Assembly (NCBI GenBank): GCA_009746045.1
Contig: RPFO01000002.1
Span: 1,370,198-1,434,197, forward strand
Length of the DNA stretch: 64,000 bases
DNA from: Mesostigma viride
Lineage: Eukaryota > Streptophyta > Mesostigmatophyceae > Mesostigmatales > Mesostigmataceae
Direction of reading: 5' to 3'
Of the stretch, positions 24,579 through 34,048 are shown piece by piece. Numbering within the stretch: position 1 is the stretch's first letter; every line of letters begins with the position of its first letter. A program made the translations under genes and the position numbers. The notes beneath the pieces were generated by a model, which did no database searches, was not told the origin of the DNA, and worked only from the letters and a program-made list of their open reading frames with translations.

Positions 24579-26801
24579 TTTAGTTAGGGGTGCCCCACTT
24601 GGCCGTGCTCAAGGTACCCGCGAATCAACTCCAACTCGGCGGCCGTCTTGGCGGTGTTGTAGATTGATCAGGATCTCGCCGATCCAACCATCGAATGTGC
24701 GAGCAGTGACCGCGTTGTCTGCTCCTATGACAAGCCCACCCGCAGCTGTAGCCGGAGTCCCATTTAAACCGTAACCGCCGTCGGCACCATCACAAGTGCC
24801 GAGAACGACCTTTGGAGTGCTTGTCGTATCAATTGAAAACGCGAAGACGTGTGCTATCCCGTTATAGAGCACAGACTTCGCACATATGTTTTTGTAGACT
24901 CCGGTGTTTGGGAAGATAGAGACGGTCTGAGCGCTAGCTCCGTATCCCATCTGTATGCTCAACCCACCTGCCGCTCCTATCATAAAGCCTCTTGGATTGG
25001 CACCCGTGACGTATTCGAACGACGCGTTTTGCTTTACGACCATCAACGCCGAGTTATTGGGTTGGCTCCAGAATGTGGTCCCAGATCCCAACAAGTGCGA
25101 GTGTGACGCGTTCACAAACTTCAACGCTGTCTTCGAGTTCAGCGTATCCCTGGTTGGCCCCTTCGAGGTGACTGACTGAGTTATGTGGTAACCAGAGACA
25201 AGGTCCTTCTTGTTTTTCATGCACTGCACGTTGCTTCCAGCGGACGCCTGAACTGTCCCTGCCGTGTCACTGAACAAGGTAGAAGCATCAGAGGGGTCGT
25301 ACCATGCGTACAAAGTGGCGTCTGTCGATGGGTTATATGCCAGGGTGTATGTGAATGTCAGGGTGTTTGAGGCAGCGTTGCTGGCCCCGGTGACACCTGT
25401 CACCGTGTTTGCCCCAACACTGACCCCCGTTTGCGAGTAGGCGGTCGTAGGAGTGACTGTAAACGAATAGGAAGCACCACTGCCTGTTGGGTTGGAAGCT
25501 GTTCCGTTTGTCACAGTGATATCCCCGACTGCAAACGTCCCAGTCACCGACTCACTGAACGTGGCATTCACAGTGATTGGGCTTGTGCTTGGAGTAGAAC
25601 CAGCCGTTGTTGAGAGAGTGATGGTGACTTGTGGAGGGGTATAAGTAAATGACAACGAGTTAGACGCCGAGTTCCCGTTACCCGACACGGAGTCTGTCGC
25701 CGCGTTGGCACCCACGCTGACGGTCGTCAACGTGTTCGAGGTTCCTGACACGTCGAACGTGTAAAACGCCGCGTTTACCTGCACCAAGTTGGACGCCGTC
25801 CCGTTGGTAACGACGATGTCCCCGAGCGCGAAACCAGTGACTGACCGGCTGAAGGTGGCCGTCACGCCGACTGGGCTCGTGGACGGTGTTGCCCCGGCCG
25901 AAGTCGCTAGGGTGACTGTAGGCGGCGGGGAGTAGGTGAACGCGACCGTGTTGGACTCGGCGTTTGTGACCCCGAATTCGCCTACCGTCGTGCCATCGAC
26001 CACCCTCACGGTCGTCTGGGAGTATGGAGTGGTCGGTGTCACTGCGAACTGGTATGATGCCCCGGTACCGGTTACCGACGACACTGTTCCGTTGTTCACG
26101 TAGATGTCCCCGATACCAAACCCGGTCACGGGCTTGTCAAATGTGACATTCATTGTGACGGGGCTTGTGGTTGGATACGTCCCTGCAGCTGTAGATAGAG
26201 CGACCGTGATAGGTGGAGGGCTCAGTGTGAATGTTAGGGTATTAGATGCTTCGTTTCCACCGTCCACCACATCCACTCCCACGCTAACAGTGGTGGGAGT
26301 GTGTGCCGTGACGGGGGTGACAGAGAATGTATAAGATGAACCACTGCCTGTCAACGAGGAAGCGGTCCCATTGGTAACTACTATATCGTCTATGGAAAAA
26401 CCAGTTATCGACTGACCAAACGTGGCAGTCACTGCGATAGGGCTCGTAGTTGGATTAGCGCCTGCCGCTGTAGCAAGCGTGACGGCGGTGGAAGGAGGGG
26501 TGTATGTAAATGATAACAGATTAGATTCTTCGTTGTACGCCCCAGACACCCCTGTTACCTTATTTTCTTTCACGGAAACCGTGGTTGGGATCGAACCTGT
26601 GATATTTGTTATGTCAAAAAAGTAGGTCGCCGGTGCACCTAAAAATAGGTCGACTGCCGTTCCGTTTGTCACGTCAATGTCTGATAGATCAAAACCCGTG
26701 ACGTCTTCATTGAATGTCGCCATAACGAGAACGGGGACATCCGATGGTGTAAGGTCCACTGTTGATAACCCGACCGTGACCGAGGTACTAGGAACGCGGC
26801 G

Positions 26802-28444
26802 TTTATATAAAAGAGCGCCTCCATGGGTTGGATGTCCTCGGCGTTCCGGTTGGCGACCCCGCGTTTGTCATCGATGCTCTGCGGGCCGCCCTCGAGGCAC
26901 GCACTGAGGTACTGCCCTTGATTGCGCGCCTTCATGATTCGCAGACCAAGGGTCTGCTTCTGTGGTTTTGCGCTCACCCTCGCGTCGTTCACTGGCTCCG
27001 GGGCGCTCTTCCGGCTCAGGTCCGGCTGGCCGCCGAGGGCCACGACGAACGCATCCAGTCGGCCTTGGCGCAGCTGGTCCCGGGCCCCGACCTCCCGCCA
27101 CATGCTATTCGCATTGCCACCCTGCCTGCACGGATGGGTGGCTGCGGTCTGACTCGTGCCGCCCGGCTGGCCCCAGCAGCATTTTTGGGCTCCGTCGCTC
27201 AGTCGTGGGCGGAAAGCTGCCGGCTCCTGCCCCTTTTGGCAACGGCAGCGCCTGACCTCCTGGACCCCAGCAGCCCTTTGCCCTTCGTCACCGCCATCCA
27301 GGAGGCCTATGCTGAGATCCAGCAGGCCTGTTCTCCCGTCCGTGCCGCTCAGGCGGTACAGCGCCACCTCCCTCGCGGCACTCCCTCGGTCGCCTCCGTT
27401 CCATCTCCCGCCGCATTCCCTGCTCGCGTCATCGATAAACACCAGAAAACCTACGCGGGTATTCTGCCCACGGCTGATTGGATTGCTCTTTTCGCGGACC
27501 TCAACGCCCAGGGACGTGCGTGGCTGTTCTCGCTTTCCTTGCGGAGTGTGGGCTCGGCGTACCTTCGTGCTCTTCCCATGGCCCCCCCATTCGCCTTGGC
27601 TCCCAGCCACTACTCGGTGGCGCTCCGGCACCAGCTATTTGCCCCGCAGCCTCTTGTTCCGGCCGGGCGGCCTTGTGGTAGCTGTGGGCAGCCGCTGGAT
27701 CCCACGGGGACTCACTACCTTGCCTGCATGGGGGGCCAACAGAATCCGAATTGGTATTTGTATTTGCACACTGTCCTCCTGACGGTGGTGCTCGCCATGA
27801 TTCGGTCGGTTTTCCCCCCCGCGAACCTCCGGTCCGAGGATGCGGATGGCGCTGCCTTCTATTCCCCCAACCACCGGCCTGACATCGTGGTGCTGGACTT
27901 TGAGGGGGGTGGCCGGCATCTGCTTATTGACGTTTCGGTGGCGCGGCCCTTGGCTCTTAGCCACGTGGCTGGGGCCTCCCTCACGGCAGGTTACACGGCG
28001 GACCGGGCGGAGCGGGCCAAGCTCCTGGCCTACGGCGACGTCGGGCACCATCGTGTGGTGCCCTTTGTCCTGGAGGAGTTTGGGGCCATGGGGCCCCTGA
28101 CCTCCGCCTTCTTCAAGGAGTGTTGCCGGCTCCGGGAGGACCGGCTGGACCTGGAGGGCCAGCGGGCCCCATGGTCGGCGCGGACCTGGACGTCATATTG
28201 GCGTCAGCGCTTGTCGGTGGCGCTGACTCGGGCCATGGCTGACATCATGCTCCGCCGTACGCGGGCTGATTTTGCGGTGCAGCAGGGCTATTAGGTTCCT
28301 CCCGTTAGGCGTTTCCATTGGTCTTATCGTAGTATAGAGCTTTGACATGGCTCTGTACATAGGTTTATAGCTGGGCGTTTGCTTTGGTTTGAGTGATTTC
28401 ACTCTGCTGTAAGTAATTATATTTTTAATTTATATAAAAGAGCG
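26802..28444 (+). mobile_element. 5'-truncated retrotransposon with 16-bp target-site duplication
   Basis: TTTATATAAAAGAGCG occurs at 26802-26817 and again at 28429-28444; the 1611 bp between them are the insert. The insert holds one intact open frame (26828-28294) and a 3' UTR that recurs at 53042-53170 (inverted) and 59130-59262. It lies in the 5' coding region of the PLV fibre gene, in the opposite orientation to that gene. Confidence 0.85.
26828..28294 (+). CDS. C-terminal part of a non-LTR retrotransposon protein: CCHC finger and restriction-like endonuclease
   Basis: 488 codons open without a break. Around residues 281-300 is a C-x2-C-x9-H-x3-C zinc motif. At about residues 349-375 comes the restriction-like endonuclease signature RPDIVVLD followed by LLIDVSV, with a later ERAKLL lysine. 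This CCHC-then-PD-(D/E)XK order is the C-terminal layout of the R2-type, endonuclease-bearing non-LTR families. The reverse transcriptase domain is missing because of 5' truncation; the first 200 residues would follow the RT thumb. Near-identical copies lie at 53168-54200 and 58379-59130, both broken. Intactness suggests a recent insertion. Confidence 0.6.
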   Translation: MDVLGVPVGDPAFVIDALRAALEARTEVLPLIARLHDSQTKGLLLWFCAHPRVVHWLRGALPAQVRLAAEGHDERIQSALAQLVPGPDLPPHAIRIATLPARMGGCGLTRAARLAPAAFLGSVAQSWAESCRLLPLLATAAPDLLDPSSPLPFVTAIQEAYAEIQQACSPVRAAQAVQRHLPRGTPSVASVPSPAAFPARVIDKHQKTYAGILPTADWIALFADLNAQGRAWLFSLSLRSVGSAYLRALPMAPPFALAPSHYSVALRHQLFAPQPLVPAGRPCGSCGQPLDPTGTHYLACMGGQQNPNWYLYLHTVLLTVVLAMIRSVFPPANLRSEDADGAAFYSPNHRPDIVVLDFEGGGRHLLIDVSVARPLALSHVAGASLTAGYTADRAERAKLLAYGDVGHHRVVPFVLEEFGAMGPLTSAFFKECCRLREDRLDLEGQRAPWSARTWTSYWRQRLSVALTRAMADIMLRRTRADFAVQQGY

Positions 28445-28688
28445 GGGCATATGCCACTATCCAACAACATTTGTATAGACTAGTCGTCGTTATTTTTTTT
28501 GGTTTGGTAGCGGGTACTTGAAGGTGGGGAGAAGGGGAAGTGCTTGCCTTACGGGAATTGTCATGGACAAACCAGAATCTGCCATTTCTGGGATGTCAAA
28601 AATCAACTTCAACCTGTTAAACGGGTTAGCTGTGATGCCAGGGTCTCGAAAGTAGTCCATCGTTTGTCACTAGACACACATATATTTT
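28445..28688. other. PLV intergenic stretch between capsid gene and fibre gene
   Basis: No gene is seen. It contains the fibre start (ATG at 28468-28470 on the minus strand) and A/T-rich tracts that may be the fibre promoter and the capsid-gene terminator; neither can be defined. Confidence 0.4.
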
Positions 28689-29939
28689 TTAGAGGTACAC
28701 AGCTGCCTGCCTGCCTGCAGCGATGTCCATCTTTGATTCGCACTCCGTGAAGATGTAGGAAATGCAGTCAGTCGCTCCCTTCTCGACTCGCAGCGTGACC
28801 ACCGATGCCGTGCCACGAAGGTCAAGGCCGCTCATGTACTCTGGACCGGCACACGGCATATTAAGGTGACACGCCATCGTGAAGTTGTTGTTTAGCCATG
28901 TGGTAGGAGTCATACCCTCCCGGACACAGGACAAGACATTCCCTTGGTCGCCGAACGCGGACAACAGATTGATCCACGCCTCGGTTGCATTCGTACGGTA
29001 TCCAGGCGCTAGGTTGGATCCGTTGATGTCGTATTGGTAGGAAGTCATACCATCCGCGATGTGATTGAACATCGTATTGCCGGATGCGTTGGTCACGTCT
29101 GCGCCGGCAGCAACCTGAATCGCCAGGAGTTTGCTGGCGGACGCGGAAGACAGCGACGCCTTGATGGCATAGGGTGAACGAGTCCCGAGCGACTGTTTGG
29201 TGGACTGCCACGTCCGCCACTTGAAGGAGAGAGTTCCACCCTCGGCCGCAAGCCTGGACGAGAAAATCTGGCCCACGATATCCTCTTGGAACCTGTACGT
29301 GTCGATGCTAAAGTGAATATTGCTCAGTTCGAAACCAACACCTGTCGCTGCTACAACGGCCACGATGCCATCGCCTCCCGCGGCTGCCTGCGCCACGCTA
29401 GGGAGCATCACCCCTCCGTCCATGAGTGTGATTCGGATCTCGATGGGAGGGAAGAGACTCAGATCCACGATCCGAGGTTCGCCGCTCAGGAACCCCAGAA
29501 AGTGGTCGATGACGCCGTCCACTGCTGTGTTCGCCTTCACGTTGTTTGTAAGAGTGCCAGCCACGTCAGCGGTGACGGTGTTGCTATTCTTCGACCAACC
29601 AGCAGGAGCCTGTGCGAGGTTGTACTCGACACCTCCGTGCACCGAGAGAAGAGTATGGAACAGCTGGGAGTAGTCGTTGATGCTATCGACGGTCTGCCCT
29701 CCTGCCAGCACCTCGAGGCGCCTGGATGGAGGACGTGTACGCGGGGAACTTCGCGAACCCCGCCGTGGTCGTCGGCGTCCCGTGAAAAACATGGCGAAGG
29801 AATGCAAGTCCACGAACCCGGACGTGGGCAGGCGAACCGCGACCACGGACCCTTGTTTGATGCCGTCGCTGGCTGAGAGGGTGCTGAGATGCACTCGCTG
29901 AGTCGTGTGTTGGCCTAGCGCCTTCACGAGGTATTGCAT
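28689..29939 (-). CDS. MCP: PLV major capsid protein (double jelly-roll), with two compensating indels
   Basis: 416 codons. The N-terminus has the PLV capsid layout: a strand motif GSVVAVRLP, then VDLHSFAMFF, then RLEVLAGGQTVDSINDYSQL. The double jelly-roll capsid forms trimers that tile the icosahedral shell. Between FFTG and RLEVL the current frame is Arg/Pro/Ser-rich (about residues 54-70) and does not fit a beta-strand. The +2 frame over the same bases (about 29722-29775) reads as normal capsid sequence. So one indel near 29775 and an opposite one near 29722 shift and restore the frame. The C-terminus stops at 28689 and the size is slightly below typical. Neighbours are the fibre and the small pVI-like gene. 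Confidence 0.8.
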   Translation of the reverse strand: MQYLVKALGQHTTQRVHLSTLSASDGIKQGSVVAVRLPTSGFVDLHSFAMFFTGRRRPRRGSRSSPRTRPPSRRLEVLAGGQTVDSINDYSQLFHTLLSVHGGVEYNLAQAPAGWSKNSNTVTADVAGTLTNNVKANTAVDGVIDHFLGFLSGEPRIVDLSLFPPIEIRITLMDGGVMLPSVAQAAAGGDGIVAVVAATGVGFELSNIHFSIDTYRFQEDIVGQIFSSRLAAEGGTLSFKWRTWQSTKQSLGTRSPYAIKASLSSASASKLLAIQVAAGADVTNASGNTMFNHIADGMTSYQYDINGSNLAPGYRTNATEAWINLLSAFGDQGNVLSCVREGMTPTTWLNNNFTMACHLNMPCAGPEYMSGLDLRGTASVVTLRVEKGATDCISYIFTECESKMDIAAGRQAAVYL

Positions 29940-30013
29940 AGACTTTGGGATAGCGCGGAGTACCAGGAGTTGTCAGAAGCCATCGATGGTGTATACACTC
30001 GAGTTAGATATTT

Positions 30014-30369
30014 TTACTGAAGGAGCTGGCCGAGTATAGGATTTTTTACTTTCGCCCCGTCCACTCTTCTCTCGAGATTCGATAGGGCGCTCAGCCCCGT
30101 GTTCGCGGCCGAGTACGCTTTCCCGAGGAGCGTACTCTTCGCGATCATGGTAGAGGGGACGTGCCCGAGCGCTGAATCGACGATGCCCGCGACCTGTTTC
30201 GCGGCTCGCGCCCCGTCTCCGATTTTCGAGATAACCTCTCCCGCGACGTGCCGGCCTTCTTGACAGCCGACACGATCGCCGCCCCGTCGCCGACCCTCTT
30301 GATTGCGTTTCCAGCAAACTCGCCCACGCGTCTAGCCACGTTTCCGATCGCGCCAAAATTAAGTTTCAT
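30014..30369 (-). pseudogene. PLV small amphipathic virion protein (pVI-like), one frameshift
   Basis: The N-terminal ~40 residues (MKLNFGAIGNVARRVGEFAG) read from 30369. After a single-base shift near 30240 the rest reads on to a TAA at 30014, ending LGQLLQ. The roughly 115-residue product alternates Ala/Gly-rich amphipathic helices with Lys/Arg. This matches the small membrane-active or cement proteins found next to capsid genes in PLVs and adenoviruses. The functional label is inference from composition and position. Its start overlaps the penton-like stop by 11 bp, suggesting coupled expression. Confidence 0.5.
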
Positions 30370-31222
30370 CGTCCTCGACAGTACTAGATGGCTGAGAAAT
30401 TAATCTGGTTTGTGGCTGGACGGTCCTGTCGAGTGCCATGTATTTCAAAACGCTCCCAATCTTCCTAGCCTCTATCCCCATGGCCTTCTGAGGGCTTATG
30501 CGGAAGGAGAGCTGAAGAGCCCAGTCAGAGTAGACAGTTATAGGAGCGTCGTCTTCGTCGAGCAGTCGGATCGTGATGTTGCTGGGAGAGTCCTTGAGAT
30601 GCTGCCACAAAGGTTTTGCTGCCTGCCAAACAATGGGTTCTAAGAACTGCGACATATTGGGGCAAACTGCCAAAAGACCTCCATATCCAGTGCCTGTCGA
30701 TGACGATATCACATTTCCCCGGACGATGTCACTATACACATACACCATTCGCAGTCTCCCATTCGTTGCTGGCCGGTTGCTAGCGAGGGCGCCTGTTAGA
30801 GGATAAGAGCCTTCCATGAGCCCCAACACCCGGCCCGTTGGCTCATCCACCGAGATAGAGAACTCGACGGCATTGGTCACGGTAAAAAGGCTAGTCGCCC
30901 TGTTGTACGTGACCGAGAACCCGGGATCCACCGCCTTCAAAGCGTCCTCGATGTTTTTCCGGTTTTCGATGGTCGTGTAGGAGCCGAGCGGCAAAGTCAC
31001 CTTGACGGGCGACTCGCCGCCAGACAAACGGACAGTGAAGTATCGGTTTCCTTCGCTGATGTGAGTCTGCTCGAACGGAATGGTCATGAGGGTAAGCCCG
31101 ACGTCGTGATAGTCGTCAAGGAGGCCCGCCGGGATGTCCCACACTGGATCCACCAGCGTCCCGCGAGTCCGGTTCTCCGTGCGAAGAGTGAGTGTCAGCG
31201 TCTCCTGGATGAACTCCTTCAT
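30359..31222 (-). CDS. PLV penton-like minor capsid protein
   Basis: 287 codons, apparently intact. The pattern fits the single jelly-roll penton base of PLVs: an N-terminal beta-strand region with a GLTLMTIPFEQ edge, a central VYVYSDIVRG strand, then PLWQHLKDSPSNITIRLLDE and a final LQLSFR strand. The penton would close the five-fold vertices beside the major capsid protein. It lies in the capsid cluster, between the pVI-like gene and a short ORF. Family assignment is by recognised pattern, not search. Confidence 0.6.
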   Translation of the reverse strand: MKEFIQETLTLTLRTENRTRGTLVDPVWDIPAGLLDDYHDVGLTLMTIPFEQTHISEGNRYFTVRLSGGESPVKVTLPLGSYTTIENRKNIEDALKAVDPGFSVTYNRATSLFTVTNAVEFSISVDEPTGRVLGLMEGSYPLTGALASNRPATNGRLRMVYVYSDIVRGNVISSSTGTGYGGLLAVCPNMSQFLEPIVWQAAKPLWQHLKDSPSNITIRLLDEDDAPITVYSDWALQLSFRISPQKAMGIEARKIGSVLKYMALDRTVQPQTRLISQPSSTVEDDET

Positions 31223-31460
31223 CGGCCACTTCGTCTGACATTAGCTCAGAAGTAATTTCGTTTGTCCCAAAAACCTTGACGACCCCCTCTTCTTTCTGTG
31301 CCATCGCCTTTTTGATAGCGCGCTTTTTCTTTCCGGTGAGCGGCTTCTTCCTACAATAAAGCATGGCTGATTCGATGAATTCCCGGGGGACGTTTGTGTG
31401 AAGGGTCATCCACTGTGATATCTCGAGCATCTCGGCGTCGGTGAACAGCGGGTTGCTCAT
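31116..31460 (-). CDS. PLV small protein with helical N-terminus
   Basis: 115 codons beginning MSNPLFTDAEMLEISQWMTL. The first ~75 residues look genuine: a helical N-terminus, then a Lys-rich run around KKPLTGKKKRAIKKAM. The final ~35 residues overlap the penton start by 107 bp and are of low-complexity composition, so an indel has probably removed the natural stop. Function unknown. Confidence 0.45.
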   Translation of the reverse strand: MSNPLFTDAEMLEISQWMTLHTNVPREFIESAMLYCRKKPLTGKKKRAIKKAMAQKEEGVVKVFGTNEITSELMSDEVADEGVHPGDADTHSSHGEPDSRDAGGSSVGHPGGPP

Positions 31461-31463
31461 GTG

Positions 31464-31963
31464 TTACTCTTCTGTGAGATTTTTTTCCGCGCCCTCTTTT
31501 GGGATTCCGACTACCGTGTTGTGGACCCTCCTGAGATGCAAAAGATTTTGTTTGCGAACGTGCTTTACAGGCTGGGCATTTCCACCTCGTGCCCCCCACC
31601 TGGACTCGCTTTCCGACAGATACACCCGCAGGCTCGGGGGGTGCCGCCAGTGCCGCATCGACGACAACCGGTTCGGGAGCCGCGACAGGTGCCGGTTGGG
31701 TATACGCGGATAACGGGGGGTACGCGACCGGTCTTGAGTTCGCCATGACTGACGCCATCAGAAGGGCGTCCTTGAACCCTCGCGCCTCTGCGACCTTGCC
31801 TTTGTTCACCGCTCTTCGGACCGGCGCGCTGTGGATGACAATGGTGTTGGTCGATGAAGCGGTCACCTGTGACCGGGGTGCGACCTTTCGCTTGGTTTCC
31901 CCTTTTGCCTAAGGACGGCGCCTTGCTGTTTTCTGACGCCTCGCCATTTCTGAGTATAATCAT
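31464..31963 (-). pseudogene. PLV Pro/Ala-rich basic protein, two frameshifts
   Basis: Three minus-strand frames join: 31963 to about 31905 (start MIILRNGEAS), then the frame of 31866 (HSAPVRRAVNKGKVAEARGF and a Pro/Ala-rich linker), then, after a shift near 31590, the frame ending NLTEE at 31464. The next gene starts 4 bp beyond that stop. The product would be about 165 residues. Basic, disordered proteins of this kind in viral capsid clusters may bind DNA; that is inference. Confidence 0.4.
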
Positions 31964-31969
31964 AGATTT

Positions 31970-33552
31970 TTATAGCGTCCAAGTGAGGGTCTTGTTAGTC
32001 GACGCGGCCATTTTTCCAGCGCGTGACTTACAAAACGCCGTAGATAGTGCTATGTTTGTTGACGTGTCAGTGGTGATGCGAGGAATCCTCAAGGCGATTT
32101 CAAACACCCCTTCATCCTCTTCGTACCCCGAAACAACATTCCAGTTGCTGCCAATGATAACGTTTTCCGGCCAGACGGACAGGCCGCTAGCCGTTAAGCG
32201 ATATGGGTTTGATATGTCGAGAATCGTTGGTGGGTTATTATCAAATGTTAACCTGACAAGGATATTGGTCAACGCGGTCGGAAGAGTTAGTTCCGATTGC
32301 GTTGCCGGGTCGTGGAAAGACATCACGGCCACAGGGGCGCCGTGCCAAAATTGCGGAAGCGGGTAGTCGTATATGGGCTGCCTCAGACCGACCAAAGAAT
32401 CTGCTTCCAATATTGTATGGGATATACGTCGAGTCTCTCGGACATCTTCATACAGGGCCACGTCCATCCCGTGATTGCCGCCGATCGACGACAGGTTGAT
32501 CCATAATAGTAGCTTAGGCTGGAAGCAAATAAAAGCGGGCTCGGGCCAGATACAGTTGGATCTAATACCTGGAACGTCACGGTCGCCAAATGGATCATAC
32601 CAGTAACTGGAGGATCAACCAGTGAAATATGATCACAGGTTATGTCAACGTACGACGAGGATTTTGATATTGTCGTTGTAGAAAAACCACCAGTCCACGA
32701 TTCTCCGACGACTACGCTGATAAGCAATGGATCATTGCTCAACTTGGTGTTTGAAAATCCAAGTCTTACATAAAACTTCCTCACCGACTGACGAGCTGGT
32801 AGAATCCCATATATTTTGGCAGTATATTCGTTCATTTGCACGCCGTATTGAACATCCGGGCACTTAACAACCGTGCGTATGACACTCTCATTCGTGAGTG
32901 TTAGCTCCTTGAACCAAGTATTTGCAACACCTGGCACGGGTTTTGTTACGCTGTATTTCCCGAAAATGCTACAATTCCTCGACGAGGTGGACCTGTGACG
33001 CAGCTCCAACACGTCGCCGACGGCTGTGTACGCTCCGGATGGGTTGTTGGTTTTTAGAGAGTCGAACTCTATGTCTTGTAGATCGTCTTTAATGGGCCAG
33101 ACATGCGCGCCGTGGTACTCTCCGCTCAAGTGGAAGACTGGTCGGAGGGGCATCGGAATGTACGGGTCAAGAATGTCTGTAGGAGTGGTTGTAAATATAC
33201 CGGACGAGTTTGATATCTTAGTCATATCACTAAGTTCTTGAGGAGTTGTTTTGGATATATAACGCTCCACCTTTCCATCCGATTTTCTCCGAAATGCCAC
33301 CCAGTAGCTGTTTTGTTGTCTCCATGATGAGTTTAACGTGTACCGAACCTTCGACTTCAGATTGTCAAACAGGTCGAGTGCATAGTCACTATGGTGAGAT
33401 TGATACCCAGCATACCCCAATGCGTCGTAGCCGCATTTCTCCAGTTCTGATGGGCATCTGTCGTGCGGGTGATATTTATTCGTCAAAGACATAGTATTTT
33501 CCGCGAACGAGACAAAGGCATCGTTGCTGCCCAAATATAGCTGAAAACACAA
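31970..33552 (-). pseudogene. PLV large probable structural protein, one frameshift
   Basis: The first ~345 codons read from 33552 (MCFQLYLGSNDAFVSFAENT). Near 32515 a single-base shift moves into the frame that runs past MDVALYEDVRETRRISHT to a stop at 31970, giving about 525 residues. Composition is beta-rich with many Ser, Thr and aromatic residues and no catalytic motif, which suggests a virion component. Family not recognised. It lies in the middle of the virion-gene arm and only 14 bp from its upstream neighbour. Confidence 0.5.
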
Positions 33553-33566
33553 TAGAAATGGGCCGT

Positions 33567-34034
33567 CTATGAGCTGCTCTGAAAAAACAACACATTTGCT
33601 TGGGCCGGAGTGGCTGTTTTTACCAAAAAGAATTTTTCGGGAGATCCTTCAAAGTAGTATTTCGAAGCTTCTGTTTGCAGCGTGGTCACGGAGTGGCGCG
33701 AGAATGATTCTAGAGAATGGAGCGTCATAGCGGGGCCGTCTATCTCCACGGTCTCTCCTGACAGGTTTGGCGAGTCCTTTACGGTTACGATCCTGTATCT
33801 GAGTTCTACATCATCGCCTTCGGATGGGTTTTGGAACGTTGTTGTCGTCAACTTCCCGTCCAACGCCACTTGAGACACCCCGTTCGCCATCAGATGAAAA
33901 CCGGTGAGAGGATTCAACGACTTCCCCCATCCAACGCCATGGTCTGCGTACACGCCGTTAATCGAGATTTTTACAGGATTGAGGTACGAAATGTACGAAC
34001 TCGGGGTCCGGATGCCGGGGTGAAGCTGGCTCAT
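33567..34034 (-). CDS. PLV hypothetical virion-arm protein
   Basis: About 155 codons from MSQLHPGIRTPSSYISYLNP; an in-frame ATG further upstream overlaps the previous gene and is less likely. Beta-rich, with no recognised domain. Spacing to both neighbours is under 20 bp, typical of compact viral genomes. Confidence 0.5.
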   Translation of the reverse strand: MSQLHPGIRTPSSYISYLNPVKISINGVYADHGVGWGKSLNPLTGFHLMANGVSQVALDGKLTTTTFQNPSEGDDVELRYRIVTVKDSPNLSGETVEIDGPAMTLHSLESFSRHSVTTLQTEASKYYFEGSPEKFFLVKTATPAQANVLFFQSSS

Positions 34035-34048
34035 TTTAGAAACGCATA

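Larger units (their letters stand above)
24584..28470 (-). pseudogene. PLV fibre/adhesin: Ig-like repeats plus LamG-like domain, interrupted by a retroelement
   Basis: The main open stretch (26759 to 24609) encodes at least six tandem repeats of about 80-90 residues with the pattern TFSESVTGF...DITVTNGTAS...YTFTVTPTT, a bacterial-Ig or cadherin-like beta-sandwich. They are followed by a C-terminal concanavalin/LamG-like domain with WYDPSDASTLFSD near its start and FDGWIGEILI near its end. A single-base shift near 24660 moves the natural C-terminus to a stop at 24584. At the 5' side the frame continues upstream through 26802-26817. Once the insertion 26818-28428 is removed it reaches an ATG at 28468-28470. 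Such proteins usually decorate virions and bind the cell surface; this role is inferred. Confidence 0.7.

Noticed and set aside
26669-27631. 320-codon minus-strand frame opposite the retroelement
   Set aside because: It is the antisense shadow of the 26828-28294 frame; its composition mirrors GC-rich codons and it has no domain.
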